A stretch of 64,000 nucleotides of DNA from Dipteris shenzhenensis (Eukaryota > Polypodiophyta > Polypodiopsida > Gleicheniales): assembly GCA_047967505.1 (NCBI GenBank), contig CM106539.1. One strand, written 5' to 3'. The position numbers and the translations under genes were made by a program. This document shows, one piece after another, positions 31,504 to 42,262 of the stretch. Within the stretch, counting starts at the first letter, position 1; every line of letters begins with the position of its first letter. Below the pieces are notes generated by a model that ran no database searches, was not told where the DNA came from, and was given only the letters and a program-made list of their open reading frames with translations.

Positions 31504-33399
31504 CTGCAGATCAGTAACAGCTGAATCAACCGCAGTTGTCAACATTTCATTGTATAATCCATGTACTGAGCCCAAGTTATTTCCAACAAGTAATTTACAA
31601 GCAACCAGCGTTTGTAAAAACCAAAGATTTGACAAAGTAAAGCTTTATGATTGGAATGTGACACCAATCCAAAAGCAGGACCAGGTTATGTAATCTGTAC
31701 CACAGAACATGCACTTGCTAATTATTATATGCAATTCAAAAAATGCTTACCAGACCTGATTTATTAAAACATAAGGGGGGGACACAAGCTGCTCGCGTAT
31801 GATCTGCTGCGGCAAACATATGCGAAGTCCATAGCGAGTATTTTTTTACAGTGTGCTCATGTTGATCAGTCTGGTGGTGAATCTTCATAGCACTGGTGGT
31901 GGTCTCATAGACAGTGTAGGGTACATGTGCCATATCCACAGATCACAATCAGAGCTTCATGCTCATATCAATGTGTTCTTCCAAATTGGTTCTCAAGTGG
32001 CACAACAAGGTGCTTGCTTGTACAAGCTGTTTGAATCACTGTTGGTTGGTAAATCGAGGTAAAACAGAGATTGTCGCAGCAGTATTTCCAAGTTGGTCTT
32101 GAAGTTACTTTTCTCTAAATAAATTTCTATTTCAGGGGGAAGGAAATGCATATCAATAAATGAATGACACACGTATCTAGGCAATGATGGGCATAGAGAG
32201 AGATCACAAGATAGAAGGATAATAATGTTCTGGTGAATCTAGGCCAGAGAGATACAAATAGGGAGGATGCTTTGATGGAATAAATGTCTGCTGTTGATCC
32301 AACAAAATCAGTGGGACACGACAGTACCAAAAATTACAAGTTGCAGTTCTATATATAGCTATAAATGGCAAAGTTTTCAAGTGTATTGGCTCGTGATCAA
32401 CCTTGCTTGGGTGTGAGATCTATGCTGATATGCATGCGAGAACCTACAGCTCAACAACCAGTTTTTAAAGCCCTCTTCAGCCCTTCCTTGAAGTCAAAAT
32501 GTTCTCATTGAGATACTGGTCTCCTATCTTTTGTAAAAGCCATCTTCTCCTTTGGTTCATCTTTGCTAGAAAGACCTGGCTTGTCTATCCCTCAACATTA
32601 CATCCACTCAAATTCACCATGTACCGATGCTTGTGTTTGATTGCCTCCATTTCCCTGCAAGCAAGACTATCCATGTCTATACTTACCAATTTAAGGAGGC
32701 AAAACAAGGTAGTAAAGATGTTCACAGACATTTTGAAACAACGCCAACCAGGTCGTCACTTTTGACCTTGTACCTTGGAGCAAGAATCACCCCCAATGCA
32801 TAGGATCCCTCTTGTTTTGTACTATGCTTCCTGCTCTTTTGCTTCAGCATAGAGAGCCACTCTATTGACTTTGTTGTTGCCATCAACAGCCATTTCTTGC
32901 TTGATTGAGCTCATTGATCATCTCCTTGACCGCGGAGATGAGCATTGATGTTGTTGGAGATTTACTACATTTGTGCATGACCTTTGCAATGATTTCCTAC
33001 TTTGCATTATCTTCCATATCCTGCATTTTTATTCCAAGGGCTGCAAGCTAAAGCTTAAGCTCTCTTATTTCTTGCTCCACGTAGTTAGATTTCTCCTATG
33101 CATTTGAGACGATCCTCCGTTTGTATGTCTTTGTGTGGGTGTCCTTAGGGCTGCAATGTCTGAGTATGAGGGCTTGCTTACTGGGGTTGAAGCTACAAAT
33201 GTCTTCATCTTAAGAACTCCATAATGACCTATATAGGGCCCTCTGTCTGAAACTAACTACCAAGTTGGGCCAAGGGTTCAGCCCAACCTGGGGTGATAAA
33301 GCTAGCTGCTTTTGACCTGGAATGAACTTGGAGCAAAAAAACCCACAAGAGAGAGCTCATAGCGAAAATACATTATGCATGGCATGAACAAAAATGTCA
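31504..33399. other. Start of the 25-kb intron, mostly unassigned
   Basis: No gene is seen at 31504-32900. From about 32930 to 33300 the minus strand loosely resembles the coiled-coil start and leader of the ORF1-only retroelements; for example GGGTTCAGCCCAACCTGGGG near 33269 parallels similar text near 43240 and 53490. This is a weak call. Confidence 0.4.
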
Positions 33400-33760
33400 C
33401 GCAGAATGGGTCATCAAAAAACCTCAATACAAACTGAAAAGAAAACAAGAAAGAGGCTGAATCTTATTCCTGTTATAGACTTTGAGAAGAAGGGAAAGCC
33501 CCTCCATTCTTTGTGAAAAATATCCCTCTTGGAAGAGGCTGCCTGGGAAGAACCCTGCATGGTCACCCAACTAGCCATCAAAGTATGTATTATCAGTCCA
33601 AATACTGGCAATGGTGTGAGAGGGATAGACTTGAGATCCATCCAATGCCTCTGTGCATCTCGCTCTCCAGATATGCCACTCTGCAATACTCGCCAGTATC
33701 TCCCAAGAGGTATCCACATAAGCATGCACTGATTTGAAGGGGGAGAAGGGAATGCCATCC
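33400..33760 (-). mobile_element. Plant L1 3' fragment, interrupted
   Basis: Minus-strand frames (33414-33758) contain TLMASWVTMQGSSQAASSKR, nearly the same as TLMAIWATMQGSSRAASSKR in the next L1 (33871-34107). It is therefore the same C-terminal region of a second L1 copy. It stops at 33760, where the poly(T) of the next L1 begins. Confidence 0.75.
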
Positions 33761-34116
33761 TTTTTTTTTTTTTTGGGGCAAAAAAGAGACTTCTATTACA
33801 TAAGAAAGAAACTCGCTAGAGCAAGCTCTGTGCGGAAATACAACATGCTAAGCATGTAATAAAAAACACCTCAGAAGAATGAGGTAGAAAGAAACCAAGG
33901 CTGAGGCTGAAAATGCCAACTCAACCCTATAGAAGTCTCAGCAAGGAAGGGAGAGTCTCTCCAATCCCTGAGAAAAGTAACTCTCTTGGAGGAGGCTGCT
34001 CGAGAGGATCCCTGCATGGTCGCCCATATGGCCATCAGAGTGTGTACCGTATCTGTCCAAGTAGTACTGGCCAAGATCTGAGAAGGGTGAACCTGAGAAC
34101 CCTCCATATCCTCAGT

Positions 34117-34527
34117 TCATCTGGCTCTCCAAATGTGCCATGCTGCAATGCTAGCTAAAACCTCCCATGGAGAGTCAACTGAGGAATGAGCAGCCCTGAA
34201 GAGAGTGGCCGGAATATCCTCTAAAGAGCACGACTCCACAAGGTGTCGTCGGATGTGTAGAGCCCAAGATGAGTCATGTCTCTCGAAGAAAACCTGGGGC
34301 CCTGAAAGAGTGAGCCAAGCCACTGATCCCCAGGTCATATAGAAGGGCAGGCGAATAAAAGTGCTGAAAAGTCTTGCAATTACCTTCCATATGATTCTCG
34401 CCTGTCTGCAATCCCAAAGGCAGTGTTGTACTGTGTCCAAAGTAAAAGGGCAACGAGGGCAAGTAGGGTCAGCGCCAACCTGGATCTCCAATGATTCACT
34501 GCTATCCCACCATGAATAGAAATCCAA
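34117..34527 (-). pseudogene. L1 zf-RVT C-terminal domain
   Basis: The frame contains ADPTCPRCPFTLDTVQHCLW then DCRQARIIWKVIARLF. This is the zf-RVT pattern (CPRC...T..H.L..C..AR.IW) at the C-terminus of plant L1 ORF2 and related retrogenes. It lies in a different frame from the upstream domain at 34969-35754, so a frameshift intervenes. Confidence 0.8.
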
Positions 34528-34968
34528 AAGAAGAGAGTGATTTTTCTATTCCGGTGGGATTTCCATAGCCTCTGCAAAAAATTTTTCTCCAAGTCTGTAG
34601 AAATCTGATAATTCTCCCAATGAGAAGCTCTAGTGGGTCTCCAACCCCTACAGCCGAGCTGGAATTTCCTGGCATTACTGACCGTGTAACAAAAGAAGGG
34701 GATGCCCTTCTCTCGGTGCCCTTCATCTATCCACTCCCATTCCGTAGGGTCCCACTGCAAAAACTTAATTGGGACACCTCCATAGAGCCACAGCCTCCAT
34801 GAGCCCAGGGCAATGAGTAGTGGGTCAGGATCCAAGTATCACTGTGAAAGAGAGCCATGCTCCATGAAGCCCACTATCCTGATTGGCTGAAACGGTACCT
34901 CCAACAATATATCGTCTGTGGACTTGGACAGCCTGCCCCCCGAAGAAACATCAAAGACTAGGGCATCC

Positions 34969-35754
34969 TCATGTGTGTCGTAAAGCAATCACCTGCAAAG
35001 GAATGCCTGATCTGAAAAATGCCCCCATCCAGGTGGAACAAGTAATAGGCATGTCATCTGCGTCCACCCAATCCAAGGGCAAGGCTGCATCAATCTGTTG
35101 AACTCTCCCTGCACTCCCTCTGAGATTATGAACCACCTGGGCCTGTCGGTCTGCACGAAGCCTCCTGAAGGCTTTCCATGCTCCCACAGTAGATGCAGGG
35201 CCCCTCTCCCATCTGGGCCACTGCATGTAAAGAGAAGCTCCAAGTGGTTTGCCATGCTCATCCAAAATACTGTCGTTCCACATGATAGGCTGCCTTTCAA
35301 TCTCTTCACGGGTGCACGGGAGAATCCTGCGAAGAGTACTCCTGAAGCTGGCCCATGCTTTCAGGATAACAACCATAAGAGGGGAAGAAGGAGATCTGAG
35401 GTGGGCTGTGGTGAAAACCCATCTAGTACTGTGTATCCAATCATCTCCTGAAGTGGGTGTGCGAGACTGTATGCATCTGACAAAAAGGTCCTTCCAAGAC
35501 TCTTGCCCTGGCATAAGTCCTCTCACAACGACCTTGGAGAGTAAGGCTCTGCACTGTAGCGGGTCAATGATATTCAAACCCCCTTCTCTTGTAGGAAGAA
35601 TCAAGGTCTCCCAAGCCACCCTGGCTGTAACATCAGTTGTGCCATCTAGACCACTCCATAAAAAGTTTCGTACGGGCCTCTTGAGCTGAGTGATACAATC
35701 CTTAGAGTGGCACCAACAAGAGCATACAAACCATGCTGTGGCTAGAAGACCCAT
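34969..35754 (-). CDS. L1 ORF2 post-RT region
   Basis: An open 261-residue frame with QLKRPVRNFLWSGLDGTTDV, VAWETLILPTREGGLNIIDP and QCRALLSKVVV. This is the conserved stretch between RT and zf-RVT in plant L1 (FLW...W...P..EGGL.I.D...Q..ALL.K). The frame starts exactly at the element's 5' truncation point, so no upstream RT remains and the protein is only a fragment. Confidence 0.8.
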   Translation of the reverse strand: MGLLATAWFVCSCWCHSKDCITQLKRPVRNFLWSGLDGTTDVTARVAWETLILPTREGGLNIIDPLQCRALLSKVVVRGLMPGQESWKDLFVRCIQSRTPTSGDDWIHSTRWVFTTAHLRSPSSPLMVVILKAWASFRSTLRRILPCTREEIERQPIMWNDSILDEHGKPLGASLYMQWPRWERGPASTVGAWKAFRRLRADRQAQVVHNLRGSAGRVQQIDAALPLDWVDADDMPITCSTWMGAFFRSGIPLQVIALRHT

Positions 35755-35766
35755 GCTTTGCCATCC

Positions 35767-35921
35767 CTTTTTTTTTTTTGGGCAAAAAAGAGACTTCTAT
35801 CAAGTATTAAAGAAAACCGTTAGAGCAAGCTCCATACGGGAATACGGGATACACCATGCAATGCATGAAAAGCTCAAGAGCCAAAAAGAAAGGATTGGGG
35901 CTGATAGTGCCATCTCAATCC
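35767..35921 (-). mobile_element. Very short 5'-truncated L1 with target duplication
   Basis: A poly(T) run at 35768-35779 plus 140 bp of L1 3' sequence. It is flanked by GCTTTGCCATCC (35755-35766) and GCTATGCCATCC (35922-35933). The match to other L1 ends stops exactly at the right repeat. Confidence 0.8.
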
Positions 35922-35933
35922 GCTATGCCATCC

Positions 35934-36171
35934 ATTTTGATTTAAACTCTTTCATAATTGCTATGCCTTCATAGTATACTGCCCATTTTCCACCCTTTCT
36001 ATCAGCCTTAAACCTTGGCTAACCCCGTTGCCTTATTCTTCAATTGAGGTCATGTGAGCTCCTTAGCTATCCATGCCTTAGTCCCTTTCAGCTTGTATGA
36101 TTGGTGGAGAAGCTTGATCCGTAAATCTTGTGATCTGAGCGTAATGATAGTATGTCCTCTGAAGTGGCGGA
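35934..36171 (-). pseudogene. ORF1-only retroelement, C-terminal ORF1p (left of the Copia)
   Basis: The minus strand encodes in broken frames the C-terminal domain of the ORF1p: HFRGHTIITLRSQDLRIKLL then HQSYKLKGTKAWIAKELT (36050-36304 frame). It is interrupted by the young Copia, whose target duplication GCGGA lies at 36167-36171, and resumes at 42465. The left end is cut by L1 insertions. Confidence 0.8.
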
Positions 36172-36373
36172 TGTTGGGGTAAAGGCACATTGCCAACCCT
36201 TCATTAAAAGATAGGACACCTATGACTGTCTTAAGACAGTCATAGGGTAAACCTAATCCTAATAAAACACAAGTGAGTTTGTGGTGTGGCTCATCATTCT
36301 TCACACCCGCACTTGAGTGTCACTCTCTCTTACTCTCACTCTCTTGCTCTCTTCCACTACTCTCCCCCCTTCA
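36172..36373 (+). repeat. Copia 5' LTR
   Basis: 202 bp, TGTTGGGG...CCCTTCA. It contains an inverted repeat, GACTGTCTTAAGACAGTC, and a CT-rich 3' end. It should carry promoter and start site. Confidence 0.95.
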
Positions 36374-36375
36374 AC

Positions 36376-36388
36376 TGGTATCAGAGCC
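36376..36388 (+). other. Primer-binding site (tRNA-iMet)
   Basis: TGGTATCAGAGCC lies two bases after the LTR, the standard plant Copia primer site. Confidence 0.95.
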
Positions 36389-38058
36389 TACCTAGCTTCC
36401 CCTTGCCTACCTAGTCTCCTCTCCCTAGCCTACCCTTTCCGTACGGACGTACGGACAGAGCCGTACGGCCGTACGTCGTCCGTACAACCGTACGGACGGA
36501 CCTGGCGCGGCCAGACCTGCGCAGGACGACGGACTGTGGCGGCGCGGCAGATCAGTGCTCACGGCGCAGCAGATCAGGGCGACAGTGAAGGCGCGGGCTG
36601 CAGGGTGAAGGCGCGGGCTGCAGGGCGACAGCGCGGGCGCGGGCATCGTCGGGTTGCGGCTGTACAGCAGCTGCTGTACGCAGCAGTGCGAAGCTGCATC
36701 AGGCAGCTGCATAGCTGCTAAGCGGCGCAGCTACTCCACGGCAGTCGTACGGACTGTCGTACAGTCGTACGGACTGCCGTACAACTGTACGGGCGACTCC
36801 TTCACCCATCAGGGCATTCATTTTTTTTTGCAAGGACTCGACAAATTTCTTTTGGGGAAGCGTGCCTGCTCTGCAGGTACAGAAAAGTACAGCAGACACA
36901 CTTTTTGTTGGAAGAGGAATAGTGCTGAAGCATTCCTGATGCATTCCTGAAGCATTTCAACTGTATACTGTGCATTTGTTGAGGTACAACAGATACTCTC
37001 GTGTCACTCACGCTTGAGGTGACTTGTACCACAGTGGTGGTGTTTGCGCAGTTACTTGTCTTTCAGGAAGGTCAGATGCTTGTTTTGCAGAAGCTTCTAT
37101 GCATTTACTGAGTGCAATTCTCAGTTCAGGGTGACCATTTCAAAGGGCTTTTGCCTGGATGTGTTTGCAGTATATGCCTTGAGGCAGTGTGTAGCCAGGG
37201 AGCACACATTTGCTTTGTTTCCGCAGTGCATTTGGCGACATTTGTTGCAGGTCACATTCTTTGTACGCACTTTGAAAATCTCAGTTGAGCCACGCTTGGT
37301 CAGGGCGCATCGAGTTTACTCGGTCCCTAACTGCCCATCGTTGACAGTGCTCAAAAGATTTTCTTCTTGGTGTTTGTACTTTGTGATTTGTGTTCTTACT
37401 GAGTACACAGGGGCAGTCTATGCATTGCACATTGTCAGGTACAAGTGTCAGAGAGATTTTCATATTGCATGCTACCTCAGTGTTGAGGTGTTCTCCACTT
37501 GATTCAGGTGTCAGATCAAGGGGCTTTTGCCCAGACTTTGTTTGATAGCACTTGGGTTACCGACAGAGATCTTCAGATGCATTTTCTCCCTTTGGTATAA
37601 GGGTGATTGCTTGGGATTTATCCCATTTACTGTTGCAGGTTTTGTGACAGGCTGAAGGGTCATTTACTGTTTTTTGGGTGTTTGTCAAGTGGTTTCTGCA
37701 ATTTAACTCAGTGCAATACCTCATCTGAGGTGGGAGAAGTGATCAGTACAGTCAGTACAGCAGTGTTTACAGCAGTGTTGGTGGTTTTGTCAGATGATTG
37801 TGCACTGTTAAGCACTTGTTGAGCAGCTGCAGCAGTCTGAAATTACTGTTTTTATGCCTCTTTGAGCTCAGAACAGTGTGTCAGAAGGTACAGTATTTGC
37901 AGGGTCATTTACTGTTTTGCTGCAGATTTTACTGACAGTAAAAACAGCACCATTGAGAGTGCTTCTGGCTCTTGAATAGAGCAGGTTTTTCTGAGAAATC
38001 AGAATTTTTTATTCAGTCTTTTTTACTTCCAGGGAGTCAGGTACTTTCCTCATCTGAT
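36389..38058 (+). promoter_or_regulatory. 1.7-kb Copia leader with two GTAC clusters
   Basis: This is an unusually long leader between primer site and gag. Six GTAC sites lie within 36441-36493 and five within 36747-36790, most inside CGTACGG. The sequence at 36479-36487 is an exact TNCGTACAA, the published binding consensus of plant SBP/SPL factors. Further downstream, GGTCATTTACTGTTTT occurs twice (near 37660 and 37904). The open frames within have no recognisable motifs. Confidence 0.6.
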
Positions 38059-40161
38059 ATGGCATCAGGGGGAAGTGATTCTTCAATTCTGAACATAAAG
38101 AAACTGGAAGGAGCACACAACTATGCATTATGGGCAGAACAGTGCTTGAATGTACTTCTGTTAAAGAAGATTGCTAAGCCCATAAGGGTGAAGGGTGTCA
38201 AGCCATCTGACATGGCAGCTGATGACTGGGAAGAGCTTGATTTGTCCGCGAGGGCAGCTATCATGCTCACTCTTTCAGACACTCTTGTGTTCAATGTACA
38301 GGCTGAAAAGACCTCTTATGGTCTATGGCAAAGACTAGAAGAATTGTATGCCCAAAAGAGCTCAGCCAGTAAGGTTTATTGGCTGAAGAAGCTGGTCGAT
38401 CTTCGCATGAAGGAAGGTACAGCTATGACCTCACACTTGAGTGAGTTCAATGCTATCTTTACACAGCTGATTGCACAGGGGTTGAACCTTGATGAGGAGT
38501 TCAAGGCTACTTTCTTGCTGTGTACCCTCCCCGAGAGTTGGGACACTTTCAAGACCACCCTGTCAAACTCGAATGCCACTCTTATTTATGCTGATGTAGA
38601 GAGCTCTCTCCTTATGGAGGAGATGAGCAGGAAGAATAATGCGGGCAGCAAGTCTTCAAATGCTTTGCAGGTACAGGACAGAGGCAGGACTCAGCAGAAG
38701 GGGAGATCTGCTAGTAAGTCCAAATCCCGCAGTCAGTCCCGTGGCAAAAAGGACATTGAATGCTTTTATTGTGGCAAGAAGGGACATGTGAAGTCGAAGT
38801 GCTTCAAGTTCATACGGGATCAGAAAGCCAAGAAGGCTGAAACAAAGGATGCAGGAAATGCAAGCAAAGGCAAGGCCAAGGCAGAGGACTTGGATGCAGT
38901 GAATGTTGCAGCAGAGGACAGTGACAGTGACATACATGATGTTTTATGCTCTTCTGCTGTAATAGCACATGCTTTGGTTATTGATGGCCATGACATGCAC
39001 ACCTGGCTCTTGGATTCAGGTGCCTCTTTTCATGGTACTCCTCATAGGGAGTGGTTTACTTCCTACACAGGTACTCATGGAGTTGTTCATCTTGGGAACA
39101 ACTATGCATGTCAGATTGCAGGGATTGGCAGTATACAGATAGTATTTCCTGATGGACAGTCATTTATGCTTGATGGTGTTCGCCATGTGCCGCAAATCAA
39201 GAAAAATCTGATTAGCACTGGCTTATTGGATGACAGTGGTTACCACACCACATTTGGGGATTCCAAATGGGTGATTACTGATGGCCAGACTGTAGTGGCT
39301 GAGGGTTTTAAGAGTGATACCTTGTACCCTCTTTATGTTTCCAGTGTGGGTAATCATGTTGTTGCCATAACCGAGCTGCCAAAGGTTTCATTGTGGCATA
39401 GCCGGTTGGGACACATGTCTGTTAAAGCAATGCAAGAACTATCACGTTTGGGTTATCTGCCGCCTCTCTCTTTTTCAGATTTGCCTACTTGTGATCATTG
39501 TATATTTGGCAAGCACTCTGTCACTCCTCATAAGAGGAGAACTCCCCAGAATAGAGCACCACTTGATCTAGTGCACACTGATTTGTGTGAAATGCCACAG
39601 TTATCACTAGGGGGTGCAAAATATTTTATTACTTTCATTGATGATGCCACACGTAAGGTGTGGGTCTATTTCTTGAAGCATAAGGGAGATGCCTTAGATG
39701 CTTTCAAGAAGTTTGTCGCTCAGGTTGAGAATCGGACAGGTCGTAGGCTGAAATGCCTCAGATCCGATAATGGGGGTGAGTATGTGTCACCTGCTTTTGT
39801 GCAGTTTTGCCAAGCTAAGGGCATCAAACAGGAACTCACAGCCCCTCATAATGCATCTCAAAATGGTGCAAGTGAGCGGATGAATCGAACTATTCAGGAG
39901 AAGGTTCGATGTATGTTGTCTTATGCTGCATTACCCCATGGCTTTTGGGCAGAAGCCGTGCAAACAGCAGTTCACATTATTAACAGGTCACCAAATAAGG
40001 CTTTGGAGTTGAAAGTGCCAGAGGAGGTGTGGTCTGGCAAGCCACCCTCATATAAGCACTTACGTGTATTTGGCTGCGAGTGCTTTGCTCATGTACGCAA
40101 AGATCTACGCACCAACACTGGATCCAAAGTCTATCAGATGCATCTTTATGGGTTATGGTGA
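38059..40161 (+). CDS. Copia Gag-protease-integrase (to frameshift)
   Basis: The ATG at 38059 begins MASGGSDSSILNIKKLEGAH; the frame is open further upstream but has no ATG there. Gag (UBN2-type) covers residues 1-200 (WRLEELYAQKS-like text at 95). The zinc knuckle CFYCGKKGHVKSKCFKF lies at about 235. The protease motif WLLDSGASFHGTPH is at about 316, and GAG-pre-integrase LWHSRLGHMS at about 444. The integrase core has HTDLCEMPQ (505), SDNGGEYVS (570) and QNGASERMNRTIQ (604), so all three acidic residues are present. The frame goes off at about 40117, and the last 15 or so residues are out-of-frame sequence. Confidence 0.93.
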   Translation: MASGGSDSSILNIKKLEGAHNYALWAEQCLNVLLLKKIAKPIRVKGVKPSDMAADDWEELDLSARAAIMLTLSDTLVFNVQAEKTSYGLWQRLEELYAQKSSASKVYWLKKLVDLRMKEGTAMTSHLSEFNAIFTQLIAQGLNLDEEFKATFLLCTLPESWDTFKTTLSNSNATLIYADVESSLLMEEMSRKNNAGSKSSNALQVQDRGRTQQKGRSASKSKSRSQSRGKKDIECFYCGKKGHVKSKCFKFIRDQKAKKAETKDAGNASKGKAKAEDLDAVNVAAEDSDSDIHDVLCSSAVIAHALVIDGHDMHTWLLDSGASFHGTPHREWFTSYTGTHGVVHLGNNYACQIAGIGSIQIVFPDGQSFMLDGVRHVPQIKKNLISTGLLDDSGYHTTFGDSKWVITDGQTVVAEGFKSDTLYPLYVSSVGNHVVAITELPKVSLWHSRLGHMSVKAMQELSRLGYLPPLSFSDLPTCDHCIFGKHSVTPHKRRTPQNRAPLDLVHTDLCEMPQLSLGGAKYFITFIDDATRKVWVYFLKHKGDALDAFKKFVAQVENRTGRRLKCLRSDNGGEYVSPAFVQFCQAKGIKQELTAPHNASQNGASERMNRTIQEKVRCMLSYAALPHGFWAEAVQTAVHIINRSPNKALELKVPEEVWSGKPPSYKHLRVFGCECFAHVRKDLRTNTGSKVYQMHLYGLW

Positions 40162-42163
40162 CGAAGGTGAAATGGGGTACAGGTTATGGGATCCCGTTAA
40201 ACGGAAGATTATACGCAGCAATGATGTCATCTTTAAAGAAGATAGTGTACACAAGGAACCCGTGCAACCTGTGGAATACAGGAGGGTTATTTATGATGAT
40301 GTTGGACAGCAAAGAATGCCCATTTATATGCAGCAGCAGGCTGCTGCAGATCACCCTGTTCAAGAGGGTATACAGGCTGAAAATCAGCCAGATAATTTTG
40401 CCAATGATGCACCACTGGATGTGCCAACAGATGGGGCTGTAGAACAGCCAGATATGGTGGTACAGCCACCCGTCATGCATGAAGAACAGGCTGGACAGCA
40501 GCCTAATCTGGAACATTTTGTTAGGAGGAGCACCCGTGCACAACGGCCTCCTGCCAGGTTTGTTCCAGGAGCCAATAATGTGGCTGATTTTATCATGCTG
40601 ACAGATTGTGGTGAGCCTTCCAGCTTTAAGGAAGCTATGGGAAGAACAGAGAAAAAGAAGTGGGAGAAAGCCATGCAGTCAGAAATGGACTCCCTACTTC
40701 AGAATGATACATGGGACTTGGTGCAGTTACCTGCAGGCAGAAAGGTTTTGCCATGCAAGTGGGTTTACAAAGTCAAAGTGGATTCAAATGCTTTACCTCG
40801 GTATAAGGCCAGATTGGTTGCCAAGGGATTTAAGCAGGAAAAGGGCATTGACTTTGATGAGATCTTTTCCCCTGTAGTCAAGATGACTACTTTGAGAGCA
40901 GTGTTAGCTCTTGTTGCTCATGACGACATGGATTTATGTCAGATGAATGTGAAGACAGCTTTTCTTCACGGAGATCTTCATGATGAGATCTATATGAGTC
41001 AGCCAGAGGGATATGCTGTTAAAGGGAAAGAACAGCTTGTGTGTAAGCTCAAGAGGAGCTTGTATGGACTCAAGCAGGCGCCAAGGGAATGGTACAAGAA
41101 GTTTGATGCCTTCATGCAGTCCCAAGGGTATCATCGGTGTGAGACCGATCATTGCTTGTACACCAAACGGGCAAAGGATGGCAGTTTGATGCTACTCATT
41201 CTATATGTGGATGACATGCTTATTGCCAGTAAATCTCAGCATGAGATTAGTGCTTTGAAGAAACAACTGCATAAGTCTTTTGACATGAAAGACTTGGGTG
41301 ATGCAAATCATATTCTTGGCATGCGTATTACTCGTGACAGGTCCAAGGGACTTTTGTTTCTGTCACAGAAAGAGTATATTGACAAAGTACTGCAGAGGTT
41401 TAAAATGGAGGGGGGGAAGTCTATTAGTACCCCGTTGCCTCCACATTTAAAACTCAGCAGTAAGGACAGCCCCAGATCAGATGATGATAAGGCTGAAATG
41501 GCCAAGGTTCCGTATGCATCTGCAGTTGGATCTTTGATGTATGCCATGGTTGCCACTCGTCCGGATATTGCTTTTGCGGTGGGAGTCATCAGCAGGTATA
41601 TGGCAAATCCAGGCAAGCGGCATTGGGAAGCAGTGAAAGGTGTCTTGAGGTATCTCAAAGGTACCAAAGACTTGTGCATATGCTATGGTAGGCAGGATGC
41701 ATTGGTGCATGGTTTTACAGATTCAGACTATGCAGGGAATGCAGATAACCGGAAGTCTACTACCGGTTATATTTTCACATTTGCAGGAGGTGCTATATCA
41801 TGGGTGTCTCGGTTGCAGAAATGCGTTGCACTGTCAACCACAGAAGCTGAATATGTTGCAGCCACTGAGGCCTGCAAGGAAGCAATATGGCTTACTCGGC
41901 TGGTAGGAGATTTGGGCATTACAGGAGATATGCCAGTTTTGCATTGTGATAGTCAGAGTGCTATCATGTTGGCAAAGAATCCGGTCTTTCATCAGAAGAC
42001 CAAGCACATAGAAGTGAAATATCATTTCATCAGGGAGGTACTGGAAGACAAGCGACTTGAGCTTGTGAAAGTGCATACTGATGATAATCCTGCAGATTTG
42101 CTCACTAAGAGCTTGCCTACAGAGCGGTTTGCACATTGCCGCCACATCATGGGATTAGGATGA
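40118..42163 (+). CDS. Copia integrase end, RT and RNase H
   Basis: The +1 frame picks up at LDPKSIRCIFMGYGDEGEMG, where the integrase C-terminus should continue. RT follows with KWVYKVKVDSNALPRYKARL, VKMTTLRAVLALVAHDD, SLYGLKQAPREWYKKFD and LILYVDDMLIASKSQ; the YVDD box is intact. RNase H has HGFTDSDYAGNADNRKST, ALSTTEAEYVAATEACKEA and HCDSQSAIMLAKNPVFHQK. The stop is at 42161-42163, 100 bp before the 3' LTR. A single extra base near 40117 is all that separates it from the upstream frame. Confidence 0.93.
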   Translation: MDPKSIRCIFMGYGDEGEMGYRLWDPVKRKIIRSNDVIFKEDSVHKEPVQPVEYRRVIYDDVGQQRMPIYMQQQAAADHPVQEGIQAENQPDNFANDAPLDVPTDGAVEQPDMVVQPPVMHEEQAGQQPNLEHFVRRSTRAQRPPARFVPGANNVADFIMLTDCGEPSSFKEAMGRTEKKKWEKAMQSEMDSLLQNDTWDLVQLPAGRKVLPCKWVYKVKVDSNALPRYKARLVAKGFKQEKGIDFDEIFSPVVKMTTLRAVLALVAHDDMDLCQMNVKTAFLHGDLHDEIYMSQPEGYAVKGKEQLVCKLKRSLYGLKQAPREWYKKFDAFMQSQGYHRCETDHCLYTKRAKDGSLMLLILYVDDMLIASKSQHEISALKKQLHKSFDMKDLGDANHILGMRITRDRSKGLLFLSQKEYIDKVLQRFKMEGGKSISTPLPPHLKLSSKDSPRSDDDKAEMAKVPYASAVGSLMYAMVATRPDIAFAVGVISRYMANPGKRHWEAVKGVLRYLKGTKDLCICYGRQDALVHGFTDSDYAGNADNRKSTTGYIFTFAGGAISWVSRLQKCVALSTTEAEYVAATEACKEAIWLTRLVGDLGITGDMPVLHCDSQSAIMLAKNPVFHQKTKHIEVKYHFIREVLEDKRLELVKVHTDDNPADLLTKSLPTERFAHCRHIMGLG

Positions 42164-42250
42164 GACCATTCTTACTTTATGGTCTTGTATACAGTAACTG
42201 TATATTGCTGTAATTTTTATTCTTTTCTCCCCTTTAGGCACATTGGCCTT

Positions 42251-42262
42251 TAGGTGGGAGGT
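42251..42262 (+). other. Polypurine tract
   Basis: TAGGTGGGAGGT directly precedes the 3' LTR. This is the plus-strand primer of the Copia. Confidence 0.85.

Larger units (their letters stand above)
33761..35754 (-). mobile_element. 5'-truncated plant L1
   Basis: Poly(T) at 33761-33774 is the poly(A) tail on the minus strand, followed by the L1 3' end AAAAAAGAGACTTCTATTA. The body covers the C-terminal third of ORF2 and stops at about 35754. TGCCATCC precedes the poly(T) (to 33760) and recurs at 35759-35766, consistent with a short target duplication. Confidence 0.8.

Noticed and set aside
36389-38058. Open frames in the Copia leader (for example 37044-37502)
   Set aside because: They have no family motif, and the region is bounded by primer site and gag start, so it is leader sequence.
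40100-40130. Programmed frameshift in the young Copia
   Set aside because: Copia elements normally use one frame, and no slippery heptamer is evident. A single-base insertion or sequencing error is simpler.
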